Shown: positions 21,549 to 34,533, counted from the first letter of the stretch. The stretch: DNA of 64,000 bases from Acanthococcus lagerstroemiae (GCA_031841125.1 CM063110.1:23369626-23433625), one strand, 5' to 3'. Program-made: numbers and translations. Notes: generated by a model not told the origin, from the letters alone.

Positions 21549-22451
21549 TCGCACTTTACTCAAATTTACTTACCCTTAGAAATTGCCGTACTATGTAACT
21601 TCGAGGACAAATAATAATAATAATCACTCGATGTACCAGTAAAACTAATGAAATATTCTGAAAGAAGAGGGAAAATACAGTACATCTCACCCATAATATA
21701 ATGAAAATGGTCAAAAATTAATCACAATTTGTCAAAATTACTTCAAAATGACTAAACATTTTCAAGCACTTTTTCTTATATAAAAATTACGGAAAAAATC
21801 GTAGAAGGAGAACGAACAGGTCTGCGTCTATGGGAATTTGTTCACAGACAGTGTTGCCGATTTTTCTTCAGCAGATGCGTTTTTAGTGGAGAAAGATGCT
21901 AACTGGGTGTCAGAAAGTCAAAAAAATGTGGTAAATTTCGGATGCTAAAGAAAAAATCTCATCTTACCTAGTCTATGCCAGATTGTGTTTGTAAACATGA
22001 AAAAAATGCGCCAAAATGCATGTTTTATCATATTTTGAAGGATGCTAAAATGGAAGCTAAAACTTTCTGAAAGATGATAAACAAAAGAAGCTAATTTTTT
22101 TCTTGTTACAATTTTTTAGCTATAATCTGTAGTCGCACGGTGATTTTGAAAAATCAAATTCTTTCAGAAATAAAATTAACTAATAAAGTGTTATATTTCT
22201 TGAAGAAAAGAAGATTGAATACACTCATCTCAAGAAAAATTCAAGAATATGCCAACTTGGCAACACTGGCTATCGAAGTGCTACAAATCTACTACGTCAC
22301 TCTTGTTGCACAGGGCTGCCAACATAGAAAACAGATAACTGCCGCATCTTACCCACATATTGCCATACCTTATCTTATTAGTGCGATAAGTGAATTTCAT
22401 AAAAACCAAAAATCTTATATACGTTTGTCTAAGAGTGAAAATAATTCGCAC

Positions 22452-22618
22452 ACAGGGGCGTAGCCACGAGGGGGGTCTGACCCCCTGGCATTAACCGAAA
22501 ATGTGAAAAAATTAAAAATTAATTCCAGTATTAGTAAGTATTACTTACACCTATAATGTTGTAAAAGTGAAACGAACCCCCTCTCCCCCCTTCATACCAA
22601 GTCTGGCTACGTCACTGT
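22452..22618. mobile_element. hAT-type MITE, 167 bp
   Basis: Ends are ACAGGGGCGTAGCCACG and GTCTGGCTACGTCACTGT, inverted repeats with CAG..CTG cores. Flanks are ATTCGCAC (22444-22451) and AATCGCAC (22619-22626), an 8-bp duplication with one difference. Non-coding. Confidence 0.85.
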
Positions 22619-22639
22619 AATCGCACAAATGAGTTATGG

Positions 22640-25390
22640 AATTAAATTGATAAACAAACCGCCCTGTAGAGAGAAAAAGAGGGTCTGGGGGAATTTCCAC
22701 GGGCCCCCCCTTCTTCCAGTTTAATTTGTTCTTTTGTTAGATGGGAAAAAATTATAAGCTACGGGATAAGAGCCCCCCTTTTCTCCCCCTCTTCTCGACA
22801 GGGTTGCAAACAAATTTAATTCAGGAATTTTATGAAATATATGGATTAAATTCATGGAACCGGAATCATTGAATTCACTGAGTATTCGTCCAGATTTTCA
22901 GCAGTTCGTTAATTTCATCAACCACATAACTGAAGTTCAATTTCATGGTCATTTTACAAGAACTAGCTTTTGAATTCTATTCATGAATTTTGATGTGACC
23001 TTTTGAACTTGAATAGCCTCGATTTTGATCGGGGTGTAGTTATTTTTAATAGTGTTTCGCAGCGCTAGTTTTACCATACAGGCTGACTGGGCTGCAGCCT
23101 AGAGCGACAAAATTTTGAGGCAGCAAAACTTGCGGTCCAAAATATATTTGCGAGAAGGGGTGGGGATGTGAAAAATAAGGCGGCAAAGTACTTAAAACCG
23201 CCCTTGTTGCTTTGTCATTTTTGGTAACTTTTTGGCTGTGGTGCATTGCAGGAAGGAGGAGCTTCCCTACTATAATTTCGAGGATTAGCTTCAGTAGGAA
23301 AAACAGCGACCCTTACTTGGAAATTTTGATATTTTTTGAGACGTTCTTGCCTATTCTTCTAAATCAGTTACCCTAAAAAAAAATCAAATATTTTCTCGCT
23401 TGCCGCGGATTTTAGTTGGAAGATTTCGGGATTCTTCTACCCCCATCCCGAACCATTTTCCTGAGGTACGCTCCTGCTTTCAGAAATTGCCGCCATGTTG
23501 TTTTTTTTTTGTTTTTTTTCCGGTATATTCGAACAGATTTAGTGAATTTTAATTATGTTTTGTTTTAACTGTTTTTGATCCTTTCTACTCGAGTTTGTAC
23601 GAATCGGTTGACTTTGAACGGATTTGGTCATTGTTTGCAAATTTTAATCATATTCAGTAATTTAGTACCTACTTAGTTTTTGTTCCCGTTATCTATTTTG
23701 GTCTTTCTGGTCTGGTGTATTTCTGTTGGTCCTTTTTTGATAATTTTGGTCAATCAGGTCATTTTTCGTCAATTTTTTTCCAGTTTTGGTAGATTTGCAG
23801 GAAAAAAGTGTGGCGAAGTGGTCGGACAGTTTAGACCGAAGTGATCGGACAGTTTAGACCAGCATGGTTTGTTGTGATCAATTATTAATTTTGGTCAGAT
23901 ATATTTATTTATTGTCGAATTTGCTGATTTTTAATGTTCGGTGCAGGTTATTTTTGGTTCGTTTCGATCAATTTTGGTGAGATATGGTTGTTTTTGGTTG
24001 TTCTACTATTGTTTGATCAATGTTAGTCTTAATTAATCAGGTTTAGTCCGTTCTGTCCGTTCCAGCCAATTTTGGTAATTCTTGGCTGTTCTTGATCTTG
24101 TTCCGTAGTAAACGCTGATTTTAGTTGAATGCTCGAAAGGGCGATGTAGACGTAAGAATCTGTTTATCAGAACGGCAGAGGGGCGCTTCAGCTTTCGAGA
24201 ATTCACACCGATCGTGCATATCCGAGACCAATTCGGCAGAACTGTGCAAGTAAAAGTTTCTGCTCTTGGTGATACGCGCTTTTGGGCCTTCATCCGGTGA
24301 GCTTGGATATTTTGAATCCGCGGCACTTAGCTGTAAGGAGGCATCGGGAGCCGTTGAGTTTTAAAAAATGAAGCAACGAAAAGAAAAAATGAATAACGTA
24401 CCGAAAATTTTATTGGATGTCAATTGGTTTTGGCATATTTTACATCAATCTGGCTCGATATCGAATTTAGGTAAATCGACAAGTTAGTTATTGCTTCTCG
24501 AATTACAATACAATGCTTGGTGTTCATTTCCTTATTGGCTAAATAGTTGGGTACGTTTTCTGAATTTCAGATCGAAATAACTTCACACTCGGCTTTCCCA
24601 CGTTCGTAAAGCTAACTTTTCGAACGCCGAAAAGCTTCGCGTTTTCAACGTTAATGATAATGGATTAGTGATTATGGGTACAGCTGGATGTCTCTGTTCA
24701 CATTATTCTGCGACTAATATACAAATATGCGCGCAAGTTCACCCACTACTGTCTAAGTCTCTACCTATATTCTATTTTTCGACGCTAATTTGTTTAATTG
24801 ATTCTTCATTGTGTGGCGCCTTCATGCCCTGTTCTAATGTCCGCAAACGATGTGATTACGAACAAAACGAAGATAATTTTCAAAGCCGACAACCATCGAC
24901 CATGTGAAGACAATTACAACTGTTCCAGAAACGAGAAATGGTATAGTTCTCATTGGGATCTTCATTCTGTCTTCGTTAAACACACCGCGCTCGTCAGGTT
25001 TTCACAAAATGTAAACCTCATTTAATTTTCAACTCATTAACGAGAAGACAAATTCATTTTGACAATGTGTACCAGCCAAGTCGCGTTCGCAGTCGTTCAG
25101 CCATGTGACAAAATAAGAATTTTAAAAAAATACAAATCGCGGGTATTGTGGAAAAGGCGAACGTGATAACTATACAGCGGCGGGTCTTTGGCGATGATTT
25201 ATTAATATAATCGGCGCGGAGTATGTGGTCTCATTCTTAACTTGGTGACAGTGTGACTGAAGAAAATTAGAAACCAGATCTAGTTTAACCTTTGTAACTT
25301 CATTTAAAAGCTTAATGAGTAGAAGTCTTTCATAGTTTTGCGAATAGAGAAAGTACCAACTTAATTTGGATCATCTCTTCTTTATGGTGT
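22640..25390. other. Intergenic with TTTTGGTC-type repeat, no gene
   Basis: 23560-24115 is packed with imperfect TTTTGGTCA and TTTGATCA words. Inside it, 23815-23860 is an almost exact 23-bp tandem duplication (GAAGTGGTCGGACAGTTTAG with ACC). No other repeat or coding segment is recognised. Confidence 0.5.
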
Positions 25391-25396
25391 TGTATG

Positions 25397-25674
25397 CAGT
25401 GGCGGATCCAGGATTACACTTGGGGGGGGGGGGGGGATAAATGTTGGAGAAAAAAAGAGCAAACAAAATTTTAAGCAGGAATGCATGATTGTTGATAAGT
25501 GATAATGTTGATTCATTGATAACGCGATATGTATTCACGAACTGTGCTGCATGAGCGCTACTGTCATTAAAAACATCGGTGGCTAAAATAAGTGGAAAAG
25601 CGAGTGAAATTTTTTTTTTTTTTTTGGGGGGGGGTGGCTATAGCCACTTTAGCCCCCCCCTGGATCCGCCACTG
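25397..25674. mobile_element. hAT-like MITE with perfect 16-bp ends
   Basis: CAGTGGCGGATCCAGG at the left and CCTGGATCCGCCACTG at the right are perfect inverted repeats, 278 bp end to end. Inside the ends are a long G-run (about 25422-25436) and a complementary C-run (near 25653), so the inverted homology continues as low-complexity sequence. No matching 8-bp flanks are visible. Non-coding. Confidence 0.85.
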
Positions 25675-25725
25675 GATCCTAACATGGTATTTTAAGAGCC
25701 GATTGCGGTTTTGTTGATTTGAAAG

Positions 25726-25954
25726 CAGAGACGAAACTTGATTTTCAGTTGGGGGGGGGGGGTGGAAAAGTAAAATACGACAAATATTTGTTTAAACTAA
25801 AAATTCGCCGATAAGATTTGTAAAAAATTGAAAATCTGGCGATTTTTTAATCAGCATATATTTAATAATTGAAAACCACGTTTCAAAATTTGCCGACTGA
25901 AAAACTATTGGGGGGAGGGTCCAACCCCACCTCCTTCCCATAGTTTCGTCGCTG
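25726..25954 (+). mobile_element. MITE, family CAGAGACGAAACTT (copy B, complete)
   Basis: Ends CAGAGACGAAACT and AGTTTCGTCGCTG are inverted with one mismatch over 13 bp. Flanks TTTGAAAG and TTTCAATG agree at six of eight positions, a plausible decayed 8-bp duplication. The interior (AAACTAAAAATTCGCC, TTTCAAAATTTGCCGACTG) matches copies A (9927) and C (41445). Only this copy preserves both ends well, so it defines the family. Confidence 0.85.
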
Positions 25955-26059
25955 TTTCAATGGTTGGAAATAGTTTTTTTAGGCATTATAGAAATGAGTC
26001 AATTGGGAAAATCCTCTCTCCGAGGAAAACTCAGTCACCCATTTCTTTGGTACCAGATG

Positions 26060-26943
26060 TAAGTAGGGTCAAATATGGTGTTACGTGATGCCAAAAAAGG
26101 AAATCGTCGATATCTCAGTCAGATCTTAACTAAATTACTTATCTCAAGCGTCAATGGAAAAAGCATCATCCTGTGCACGAATGAAGACCAAGATAAAAAA
26201 AATCAGACTGCTGGAAGTTAAGATATATTCAAAAGAAAAAAGGAAAGTAGTTGTATCACTTTACAACAGGGTGCGGTGTTAAGTGATACAGCGCAGAAAA
26301 AATTACAAAAAGTCTATCACAGAACGAATTTTTATTCAAATTTCGCAGCCAGTTAGTAAAGCAATATAAGTGAGGAAATTCACCCAGGATAGATTCATCA
26401 GCGTGTGAAAGCTGATTGTAAATAAACCAATCTTGCCTTTTCCCCGCTTTCCCGGTTCTTCAATTGGGCTCGAGTTGATGCCATTTTCACCAATCGCGTC
26501 GCACAGGCAGTAATTATGAATAGTTTTCGGCAACTTTTTGCAGCAGTTCCATATGTATTACTGTACACTACCCCTGATCCCAATTTTCGAAAACTCGTAT
26601 TCCATCAAAAAGTGAACCGTTTCATTAAATAAATGATATCTTTCGATTCCCTGACATATAAGCTTTCGATTGATGTCTAATGTTACTTATTACTTTTCTT
26701 CATAAGAACTCTTCAAAAAGTTTTTGTCTATCTTGAAAACGATTTTTTTTCGAGGTCCGAAAACATGTTTTTTGTGATAAGATGAAAATGAACATTTCAA
26801 ATTAAGCTTTAAGTTGCTGGATAGACGTAGATGAAGTTCATACATGCTACGTACGAGTTTCAGCTAGGTAGCGCTACTAGCGTGTGAGATATTTCAACGG
26901 TATCACTTAACAACATGATCCACTTAACACCATTTGCCCGTAA
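26060..26943. mobile_element. TIR-like element with TGGTGTTA ends
   Basis: The left end TCAAATATGGTGTTACGTGA and the right end, inverted, CAAATGGTGTTAAGTGGATC are similar. Internal copies of GGTGTTAAGTGATAC (near 26272) and GTATCACTTAAC (near 26900) repeat the same word. GTAAG lies just outside both ends, possibly a short duplication. 884 bp, no recognised protein. Boundaries are approximate. Confidence 0.6.
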
Positions 26944-27254
26944 GATATTGAGACCTCAGTTTGATAGCACCTGCTGTTTTTATTTTATTTAGGGACCATT
27001 TCCCAAAAAATTGCTTTATCCTCCCCCAATGTTCATATCTCCATAGGCTGGGTTAGCGTGTCGAGTCCAGCTATCAAATTCTTATAATTTATTGGTTTTT
27101 CCTCTATACTTTGTGTCGCCTTCTCAATTAAAATTTAGACAACTCCAAAATTCTTCAATTTATTATCTATCAGAGTCATGTGAATGAATTAATTGTACAG
27201 ATTTAAAGAGCGACAAGCTTTTATTGAAAAATATTACTTAGATAATTGCCATTG

Positions 27255-28252
27255 TTGTTGTTCTTATATTCCTGTTTCTCAACTAATAGGTTGCATCTTT
27301 CCACTTTCTTCTCTCCTGTGCTAATCTTTCTATTTCTGTGAAGGATTTATACTTCGTATCATTCATTATCTGCTCTGAATAGCTCATTCATTGCCTTCCT
27401 CTCCAGTTCTTTCCCTCAACCATTCCCTCTAGCAATAATAACAATATCCCTGGATGTCTTATGACCTATAACAAATTTCTCTCTTCCTTCTTATTCATCT
27501 CAATACTTCCTCATTCCTGATCTTTTCTGTCCATTTGATTTTCAAACATTCTCCAACAGCACCACATTTCAAAAGTCTCTATTTTTTTTCTTTCTTGTGT
27601 TCTTCTATTATCCAGGTCTCACATTGATACAATGCTATACTCAAATACACGTTTGAAGAAATCTCAGTCTTATTTTTAAAGCTATACTGCCCTAAATATG
27701 TCTCCTTTTTGAAAAAAGCAGGCTTAGCCTGTTCCATTCTACCCTTTATTTTTGTTTTACTTCTTCCATTTTGCGTTATTAGACTATCTGAGTATTTGAA
27801 TTCCTCTACGTCCTTTATTTTTCCACCTTCTATTTCCACATTTATTGGGTTTTGTTTCCATCTACTAACAACAATCACTTTTGTTTTATTTTTGTTCATC
27901 TTAATTTAATATTTAATTTTCAATGTTTAATCTAACTTTCTTGTGTTTTCTTTAGTTCTTGTTTACTTCCTTCCACTAGTGCAATGTCATCTGCAAACCT
28001 TATCATTCTGTCTCCCATTGTATTACTACGCCTGATTTCTTTTCATCCATTTCTTTGGTTTCTTTTTCCTAAAAATAGATTAAACGGTGCTGGTGACAAA
28101 CAGTAACTAATCTTCTACTTTGTATTTCAGCCTTTTGATCCTTATATAAGTTCCATATTACTTTCCTTTCTTTATACTCGTCGCCTATCTCCTTCAATAT
28201 TTGAAACATTTTCGATTATTCAACATTATCAAAAGCTTTTTCTAAAAAATCG
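27255..28252 (-). pseudogene. CFDP2/RTE-like LINE, RT palm to 3' end
   Basis: The minus strand gives LEKAFDNVE (motif A region), KMFQILKEIGDEYKERKVIW, RMIRFADDIALVEGSKQELK (FADD catalytic box intact), MNKNKTKVIVVSRW, GGKIKDVEEFKYSDSLITQN (YLGS mutated to YSDS), ALYQCETWIIEEHKKEKK, and finally KYKSFTEIERLAQERRKWKD near the 3' end. Several stops and frame changes; motif B is not recognised. The endonuclease is absent. Sequence differs clearly from the 5234-7758 element, so it is a second LINE lineage, perhaps the same one as the endonuclease half at 13620-16290. Confidence 0.88.
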
Positions 28253-29285
28253 TGTCAGATCTGGAGAAATTTCATCCAAATTTGGACTTGATAAGAAGAA
28301 GAAACAAAAAAACTCCGAAGTTTTATTTTCTTCCTGGCTTTCGAGGAAATGTAGCTTCATACCTCTCCTCCTCTTTTGTGTACGCCATTGCTATATTGAG
28401 ATTTGTTGAGAACACTACATACTGCGCCAGTATTTTTTGAGACTTATTGAAACTCTCTGAGACTTGGTCAAGATACATTTTGAAAGCATTGGTGTAAATA
28501 GAAAAGGCTCAGCCCCTTCTCCGAATAAAAAACGAAAGTTTATACAAATGAAAGAAATTGCAGCATTGTTTTTATAATTGTCAGCCTTTTACGAGCTTCC
28601 CCCTCCTACGTACTACATGTCGGCTGTTTGCACTTCTATGGTTAAAAACCTACACAAGAACTTGAAGACTTGTTAAGAGTAATTGCAACTCTTTTGCTTG
28701 ACATTGTGGCATAGCCAACTTTGAGGGAGGAGTACTTTGGGAAATAGTACGTCCCATAACCGTCCAAAAAAAAATGCATAATAATTTTCCAAAAAATAGA
28801 AAATAATTTTGCTCATTTCGTTTGCACATGGGTGTTGTCTTTTAAATCACTTTTTAAGTGTCAGCACCATGGAAGCCACCGCCATAGCAGAATTTTCGTG
28901 CCGTGTTTGCGTCTTTATGACACTCGTTAAAATGGTGGGAAGAGATTCTTAATCCGTAGAGAAGAGACAAATGAGTTGACAATGGTAGTCAGATCGACGG
29001 ACAAAGAAACAGAAAATCAACTTATTTTATCCCATTTATCGTTCATGTCGAGTTACATAGATTGAGTTAAATCTTGTCGTTTGGTCTCTTTCTCCATTTC
29101 TTCTTCAGAGGGGAGCACAGCATAAGCCAAGCCTTTAGTCTTTAGTGAGATATCTTTCTAATTTTCGTCACTCAATTTCACCTCCCCTAAAATTTTAGAG
29201 TGTTCTGCTGATGGAGCGTCCCAGTAACCCTGGTCTCTTTTAGCCTCCTGATTATCCGTCAGTTACCTCGATGTATGGGCAGGCA
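28253..29285. other. Intergenic, no gene seen
   Basis: Only small chance ORFs. No repeat recognised. Confidence 0.5.
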
Positions 29286-29990
29286 GATCTCATGGAAAGC
29301 TAAATTTCCACCTTATCGAAGTCCTGAGCGGCCACGGGTGCTTCGACACGTTCCTACATCGGATGGCGATAGCGCCGAGCCCCGTGTGCACACACTATGA
29401 TCGAGGGGCGGAGAACCCCCTGACACTCCCTGTTCGAGTGTAAGGGTTGGGAGCAGGAGAAGCGTGGGACGGCAACAGCAATCAATTCTGGCGGGGGACA
29501 TACAAACGACGACGGCGTGATCAGCCTTCTTGCGAAATATTGACGAGCGGAAGCGGATGGAACTAGGTGTCGACCTTTGTCTTGACCATCAAGAAGAAGA
29601 AGATGCAGACAGAGTGGTCGAGGCAGAGGGCCGACAGACAAAGCTCGGCTCACACCATCGAACACAACAACTTTGTACCATCCTAGAGCTGCTGCAGATG
29701 CTGCGGACCCCCGGCAGGGCTCACCCGCTGTCACCACCTTCCTGCGTCGGCACACGTGAGTGAAGAGGAAGCGCGCCCGGCCGCGGTGCACCCGAATTCC
29801 AGGTTAATGCTGGGTCAGTAGGGAACCTCATGGTGGCTGTGGCAGGACAGCGCGTACCGGCAGTGGAACGACGAAATGGAGCCTCGGGCCGGCCTCAATA
29901 CGTCACTCTGGCCACTGATGTGATACTCGAAAGGGTAGTTTCCGAGGCCGGTGGTGCGGTATCTGGGGAGCCATTTTAGCACGCGTGCAT
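29286..29990. other. GC-rich, CpG-rich island of unknown function
   Basis: Base composition switches abruptly to GC-rich with many CpG dinucleotides (GCGCGCCCGGCCGCGGTGCA-type runs near 29772). Overlapping ORFs on both strands (145 aa on minus, 77 aa on plus) show no recognised domain. An ACACGTGAGTGAAG word at 29752-29765 contains a good 5' splice-site consensus. It could be a promoter or first exon, or an unfamiliar repeat or foreign insert. Sequence alone does not decide. Confidence 0.4.
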
Positions 29991-31065
29991 CGCCATACGC
30001 TCCACCAACCCATCCATCAGCTACACAGGAAGAAGTTCTCTCGTCTTTTTCATATAATGTATGTTCATGTAAGCTCGTAAGCTCTTCGCCATTTGAAAAA
30101 TTAGCACGGTCAAAAACAATCAAGTATAATCAGCATTTCGATGGTGACCGCTTCGTTATCGTCGAGCAACGGTAAAATATTTTCTTTGTAAATCTGCCCG
30201 ACGTGATAACTTCTACAGCATCGATGGGTTTCTCATCTTCGCTGTACAGCAATTATTCATCATTAAACGACACTTGATGAATCGCATTTCCAATCAAGTA
30301 TAACTTCGTGCGAGTATTAAGCATTATACCGACACGATTCGACGCGAAGCCAATTCGAATTCAGCAGCATCCTACAAGTTTTTCTTTCTCGAAAATTATT
30401 ACTTCTCGTAAACTACGATCCGCCAATCAAAAACATTATAGAGAAAATGTTTCGTGTACGCCTACATGATAGCCGTTAAATTTGTTATTTCGTATTCAGT
30501 TCGTCACACACTCGTTTACTTTTTGAAGACTGTTTAGTATGATGAAGACATCGAATTAGCCACGTGGTTGTGCCCTATGTACTAATGGCGACATTAGAGG
30601 ATCTGCTGGTGTATATATTGTGAATAATTAAAACAAACGGCGAATGCCTATATCTGCATCTTTTTGTGAGTGAGATTCGATCGAGATGGAATATCTGGCA
30701 CCATATATGGTCAAAGATCTGGCGTAGGTATAATGGCCGAGAGCGTGCTCCTGTTTCCCTGGCAAGGGGTAATCGAGCCTATCAGATGCATATTTTGTCC
30801 CCGGCCCTTATAAAAATTGTGTTTTTCAAAAATTCGCAAAAATTTACCGATTTTAATTCTCTTAATTGAACGTCAACTTGTAATTTCATTCTCAGACATC
30901 GCTCAGCTGAGTGGCGCAAGCAGTTTTCATTTTTCGTTTTCTGAATGTTGGAAAACGCGTGTCCGATCTGAAAACACGATTAACTCCACTCCGTCCATAA
31001 TAAAACAAGGTCCCTTTTACCTCAACTTTATTTATATTTTATTGATTTTATAGGACGTCATCATC
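29991..31065. other. Intergenic, no gene seen
   Basis: No recognised coding segment. CAGGGCCGGATTAAGG at 31067, just beyond, looks like an isolated hAT-MITE left end, like 41786. Confidence 0.45.
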
Positions 31066-31084
31066 AGGGCCGGATTAAGGTCGT

Positions 31085-31790
31085 TCAAAAGTTGCAGCGA
31101 GTCTTAAAGAAGTCTAGCAGAGTCTTGAACAAGTTTTCAAGGATTGTAAGCACGTCTTCAAAAATCTTAAAGAATCCTGAGAAAGTTCAAAAAGTCGTGA
31201 ATAACACTTGAAAAGTTCAGGTTAACTCTGGGAAAATCCTAAAGAGTCATTAGCATAACTGGAAGTATCATAGTCACTTGGGCTGTTTCAGAAAATGTTA
31301 GAACAGTTTGAAAGAACCTTAAAGAACATCTACTAGTTTTAAACGAGTATGAAATCATTTCTATTAATCTTAACGCAGCCTTGAAAAGAGCCTGCTATAG
31401 TATTTCAGAGTTCAGAAAAACCTTAGACAAGCGTGAAAGAGTTTAGAAAGTCTTAAATAACTCTTCAAAGTCGCGGCGAGTTTTAACGAAGACTGACAGA
31501 GACCTTAAGCAAGTTTTTGAGGATCCTACGCTACAGTCGTGAAAAGTTCTAAACAATCTTCAAAAAAATTCAAAAAGTCATTACTAACTCTTGAAGAGTT
31601 CTGATCAACTCTGCCCTAAAGAGTCATTAGAAAAGCTGAAAGAATCAGAAGGAGTCATGAACGAGTCTTGGGCGTTTTTAGCAAATCTTGGAACAATTTG
31701 GAAGAACCTCAAAGAGCATCTACTTGTTTTAAACAAGTATGAAATCATTTCTATCAGTCTTAACGTAGTCTACCGTATAGATTCTTAAAC
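31085..31790. repeat. 390-bp tandem duplication of an AGTCTTGAA-rich sequence
   Basis: Two copies in direct orientation, about 31085-31385 and 31470-31790, period 390 bp as measured by GAAATCATTTCTAT at 31351 and 31741. CCTAAAGAGTCATTAG and AAGAACCT.AAAGA.CATCTACT words also recur in register. Each copy is itself made of short imperfect words (GAGTCTTGAA, AAGTCTTAAA). The same vocabulary recurs at 43985-44270, 61205-61880 and 62440-62640. Confidence 0.8.
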
Positions 31791-32575
31791 AAATCGTGAA
31801 CAGTAAGCGAATTTTAAAGCGGAACTTTAAAACCAGGGTGTGGTCGAGTAATGTCAATGTGAGGGAGGGGATTAGAAGTAGTTCAAAAATACTGATCCGA
31901 GAGAAAATTTTCCATTCAAGCAACAAAAAAAAGCCGAGGTAATAATTTTCACATTTGTCCTACTGACGTGAAAAACGTGACTCAGACATAGAAACATTTT
32001 TCATCCGAGCAAAAAAAATTGTTTTTAATAGAAGAAAAAACGCTAGTTCAGCCATTTTAACATTTTTTCGACTGACTTCGAAAATGTCGTTTCATTACAC
32101 AAGAATAAGTTTCGTCTTCGAAGATTTATGAGATGCCATGCACAAAATTCCAATCCCAACGAAACACATATATCTCAAACTCAACACTAGAATCCCTGCT
32201 CTCCGACAATCATACGCACAAAATCTTAAACTCGTATCATTCCTAAACGCCACAAACCTCTACTTCAAAATGTAACCCTTACAGTCTCCATGTCTTTAGC
32301 CAATAGGCTGTAAGTGACGTGTCTGCCCTTCATTATCATTGAAGAGTCACAGTTCATTTCAAGGAGGAGTTTAGACTTTGACGTCGTCACTTAATGGAGC
32401 GAATGATGATGCACGCATGCCAAATTGGCTCCCCAGACACCGCATTCCTGACTCCAGAAACTATCCACAAAATCACAAACGAGTTTTGAATAGTTTTAAT
32501 GAGTCTTAAATACGTTTGGAAAAACTTTAAAGCGTTAGAAGGGTGTAACAAATTTTTACAAATTTATATAAGACT
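31791..32575. other. Intergenic, no gene seen
   Basis: No coding similarity seen. A short stretch at 32480-32540 has the AGTCTTAAA-type vocabulary of the preceding repeat. Confidence 0.45.
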
Positions 32576-32577
32576 GA

Positions 32578-33110
32578 GAGGCAAAACCCCTAGCGAGGGG
32601 AATTGACAGGAAGTTGAGTGCACATATGACTGACATAGTCCCACCTACGCTAAAACCAGAGGTTAGAAAGGCGATAAAAAACTTAAAAGCCAATTGGGCT
32701 TCAGGTTCGGGAGATGGCGAGAATGAAACTCTGAAAATGCTATCAGACGCGATTGAAGAACCCCTAATAGATATATTTAATAGTATACTAACAACTTTTC
32801 TAGTTCCCGAATAATGGCTCGTCTCAGAGATGATAGTGCTGTTCAAGAAGGGGGGTAGAACTGGTATAAGTAATTACCGCCCGATTAGCCTGTCATCCAA
32901 TACAGGAAAACTCTTCATGACTATCCTTAGAAATAGAGTATATGAGATACTGGACTTCAACCAACCAGTGGAACAGGTAGGCTTCAGGAAGGGATATTCG
33001 ACCACTGACCACATTCTGACACTAAATCAAAAATAATAGAGAAATCAAGAGAATATATTGGCATATTTTGTTCTTCTAGATTCTGGTAAACGTTGAATCA
33101 TTCGAGTTTT
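32578..33110 (+). pseudogene. RTE-like reverse transcriptase, N-terminal RT fragment
   Basis: One plus-strand frame with an internal TAA (32812-32814) encodes the fingers region: EVRKAIKNLKANWASGSGDG, EMIVLFKKGGRTGISNYRPI, SLSSNTGKLF, QVGFRKGYSTTDHILTLNQ. It aligns with VRNAINRCKAEKTPDPDGVG and LLFKKGKSEDISNYRPISLT of the 5234-7758 element but is clearly diverged. After a frame change, LAYFVLLDSGK near 33057-33090 is the start of motif A, and then the match stops. Endonuclease and catalytic palm are missing; the fragment is truncated at both ends. Confidence 0.9.
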
Positions 33111-33559
33111 AAATTTAGACCATTTTATCAGTTGGATTTTCATAGCTTTATATAACAATTTCAAAGTCTTCATCACCTTTCATTTATATAGGAAAAATTT
33201 TTAATGGTATTTCTGTATCAATATTGACTTCAATCTGGGGTAAAAACTATGAAAAAATAGGCGTTGACCGTTATTTTTTGAGGGTAAGTAATCACCCCTA
33301 AAGATAACGGTTAAATAAGGGTAAATATTCGCATTGATTTTTGCCTGCACGTTTGTGCTCTTTGAAAAGCATGAAAATTTAGGGAGATTTGTGATTTGTG
33401 ACAAGAAAATCTTAAAAGTACTCTGCGTCTCTGCGTTACAGAGATTAGTCAAGTGCGCTAGAAAGAATATAAGATCCCTAAATTTTTTTTAAATATTGAA
33501 AAATTCAGTGCACCTAGCGGTGATGATATCTATAAGAGAAAAGGAGTGAAAGATAGGAA

Positions 33560-34055
33560 ACTGATACAAAGTAGATACAAAAAATTGAAAATTTTGTGAC
33601 TTGAACTGACAAAAATTGTGAGAAAATCACCTTTTTTCACTATGAAAACAGGGAAATTTGATGTGGGGATTTTTTTAGGATTTTTTGGGTTAGTCAGAAA
33701 TGCTGAAAAAGTCTTTCGCGCTAGCAAAATGAGTGCAGTGCGATTCATCGTCAGAATATATACATAGTCAGAATTTTTATTATTTTTTATGGGTACTGAT
33801 GAATGTTGAATACGTAGCTCTCGTTAAAACTCAAGTGTGCCAGAATGGATTTTTAAGAATTTGATACAAAGTTGATACAAAAAATTGAAAATCTTGTGAC
33901 TCAAGCTGACAAAAATTGTGAGAAAAATTATGTATTTTCCCTCTGAAAACGAGGAAAGTTGATGTGGAAATTTTAAAGATTTTTTAAATTGAATGAAAAA
34001 GTATTTTGCGCCAGCAAAATAGTGCAGTGCGCGTATTCATACATTATATATCTAC
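33560..34055 (+). repeat. 300-bp-period direct duplication
   Basis: GATACAAAGTAGATACAAAA at 33563 recurs as GATACAAAGTTGATACAAAA at 33863. About 195 bp following each match well (CTGACAAAAATTGTGAGAAA, TTTGATGTGG, AGCAAAATGAGTGCAGTGCG). The 100 bp between the matching parts is unrelated. Non-coding. Confidence 0.85.
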
Positions 34056-34533
34056 CGACGTCAATTTCAGAGAAAACTATAAATAAATGAAAAAATAAAT
34101 AAGTAAAAAACGATAATATCGTATATCAGACCCCTGTAGATCCTTAAAGATGGAGAGGATGGGGAAAATGACTCAAAAAACGGATTCAGTGACCTAAAAA
34201 ACTCTACTAGCGATGTAAAGAACTCGAAAATTGAGGAAAATTGGAGTAACTGAATTGTTCCATAGGAAGCCTGAATGAAGAGAAGGGAGGGAATAACCTG
34301 TGAAATGAAGTCACCGACCCTTAAAACCTTCATTTGGAATAGAAAATAATTGACGCTATGTGGAAGAAGGACCTTCGATCAATGTATTTCTTATGAGGCG
34401 AAGGCCCTTCTTCTACACCGCGCTTCAGCTTTTAAGCTCAAATTGGGAGGTACCCATAGAGCTCAAATTTCGTAAATCAATGTTAATTCCCACGGGTTAA
34501 CCTTTTATGATTTTGCTCAAACTTCGCAGATTT

